Origin: Lachnospiraceae bacterium MA2020
Lineage (GTDB): Bacteria; Bacillota; Clostridia; Lachnospirales; Lachnospiraceae
Direction of reading: 5' to 3'
DNA length: 64,000 bases
Assembly (NCBI GenBank): GCA_000746015.1
Contig: JQKK01000006.1
Coordinates: forward strand, 1 to 64,000
Position numbers and translations under genes: made by a program. The notes beneath the pieces were generated by a model. The model was not told the origin of the DNA, searched no databases, and worked only from the letters and a program-made list of their open reading frames with translations. The first letter of the stretch is position 1, and each line of letters opens with the position of its first letter. Of this stretch, positions 63,647 through 64,000 are shown piece after piece.

Positions 63647-64000
63647 TATTTTCTTTACTTTCTTCCGTGCCACTATCATCTTCTGCCATGACTGCCATCA
63701 TTTCTTCCGCAGTCATCGACGTACTGAGTGTATATGTGCCGCTCTGCAGCTTGCCATGATATGCTGACAGCCTCTCCTGCACACTGAAAAGCTTGGCATC
63801 CCTTATAAGGCCATGATCTTCAAGTATCTTGCCGATACTCTTGACACTGCTGCCCATCGGGATCGTGACAACAACATCTACTCCATTCTCACTCGAAACA
63901 GGTGTCTCTGAAAACACCCTGTACCCAAACGAGTATGCTGTCTTGCCATAGTCTAATATCAACATTAGTAATGCTATAAAGATCAGCAGGCGAACTGACA
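63633..64000 (-). CDS. MltG-like (YceG-type) short membrane protein, 5' end outside window
   Basis: The last 122 residues or so of a protein. A hydrophobic helix (RLLIFIALLMLILDYG) at the window edge is followed by a LysM/YceG-like segment (VTIPMGSSVKSIGKILEDHG and LQSGTYTLSTSMTAEEM) and a Ser/Glu-rich tail. It resembles the N-terminal LysM-like part of MltG endolytic transglycosylases but ends before the catalytic domain, a short form often found ahead of the O-methyltransferase and U32 genes in clostridia. The stop overlaps the O-methyltransferase start. Confidence 0.72.
   Translation of the reverse strand, partial: SVRLLIFIALLMLILDYGKTAYSFGYRVFSETPVSSENGVDVVVTIPMGSSVKSIGKILEDHGLIRDAKLFSVQERLSAYHGKLQSGTYTLSTSMTAEEMMAVMAEDDSGTEESKENSDSK

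Noticed and set aside
1-64000. CRISPR arrays, insertion sequences, prophage or integrase genes
   Set aside because: No regularly spaced direct repeats and no transposase, integrase or phage structural proteins were seen.

Overview
The window looks like a chromosomal segment of a motile, strictly anaerobic Firmicute of the family Lachnospiraceae (Butyrivibrio/Pseudobutyrivibrio/Roseburia-like). The grounds are moderately low GC, Gram-positive sigma-A promoters and AGGAGG ribosome sites, an oxygen-sensitive class III ribonucleotide reductase, a type III glutamine synthetase, DUF5721 and DUF1653 proteins, and a Firmicutes flagellar late-gene set with two FlgK paralogues. No transposase, prophage or CRISPR array was seen. 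The genus is an inference.

Layout. 1-627 (minus): the 5' exon of a PfkB-family sugar kinase gene cut by a group I intron whose 3' part reaches the window edge. 697-950: a tRNA-Val/tRNA-Met operon. 1034-10299 (minus): comEA, an OmpR-type regulator, a WalK-like kinase, a GerMN lipoprotein, comEC, an unknown membrane protein, holA, a DUF1653 protein and a glycosyltransferase, probably one long operon. 10341-15244 (minus): arginine genes argC, a GNAT acetyltransferase, argJ, argB and argD, divergent from argG and a LytTR regulator (15601-17591) across a region rich in ArgR-like palindromes. 17588-21093: DegV, DUF5721, a radical SAM protein, and a vitamin B6 salvage pair (ECF S component plus pyridoxine kinase). 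21337-24500 (plus): a chemoreceptor and a solitary MetQ lipoprotein. 24561-26878 (minus): rpmG-secE-nusG-rplK-rplA without rplJ/rplL.

27133-40418 is a motility region: an orphan FliD-like protein, an O-antigen-ligase-like membrane protein, then the minus-strand late flagellar genes flgM, flgN, flgK, flgK, flgL, fliW, csrA, flaG, fliD, fliS and a FliT-like chaperone, with sigma-D-type promoters in front of flgM and probably flaG. 40661-45557 holds a small unknown protein behind an attenuator-like leader and a 1413-residue secreted Ig-like protein. 45968-49046 is nrdD-nrdG with tandem NrdR boxes and a long structured leader. 49117-51443 is glutamine synthetase III, also with a structured leader. 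51489-61764 is a surface polysaccharide cluster: eight glycosyltransferases including one GT11 fucosyltransferase-like enzyme, an ABC flippase-like transporter and a hexapeptide acetyltransferase. It is fed from an upstream housekeeping group (MltG-like protein, O-methyltransferase, U32 peptidase family protein) that runs to the right edge.

The most unusual elements are the group I intron inside a protein-coding kinase gene, the nested RNA structure in the nrdD leader, a two-component system placed between comEA and comEC, an orphan FliD-like protein, and an inverted glycosyltransferase gene inside the polysaccharide cluster.
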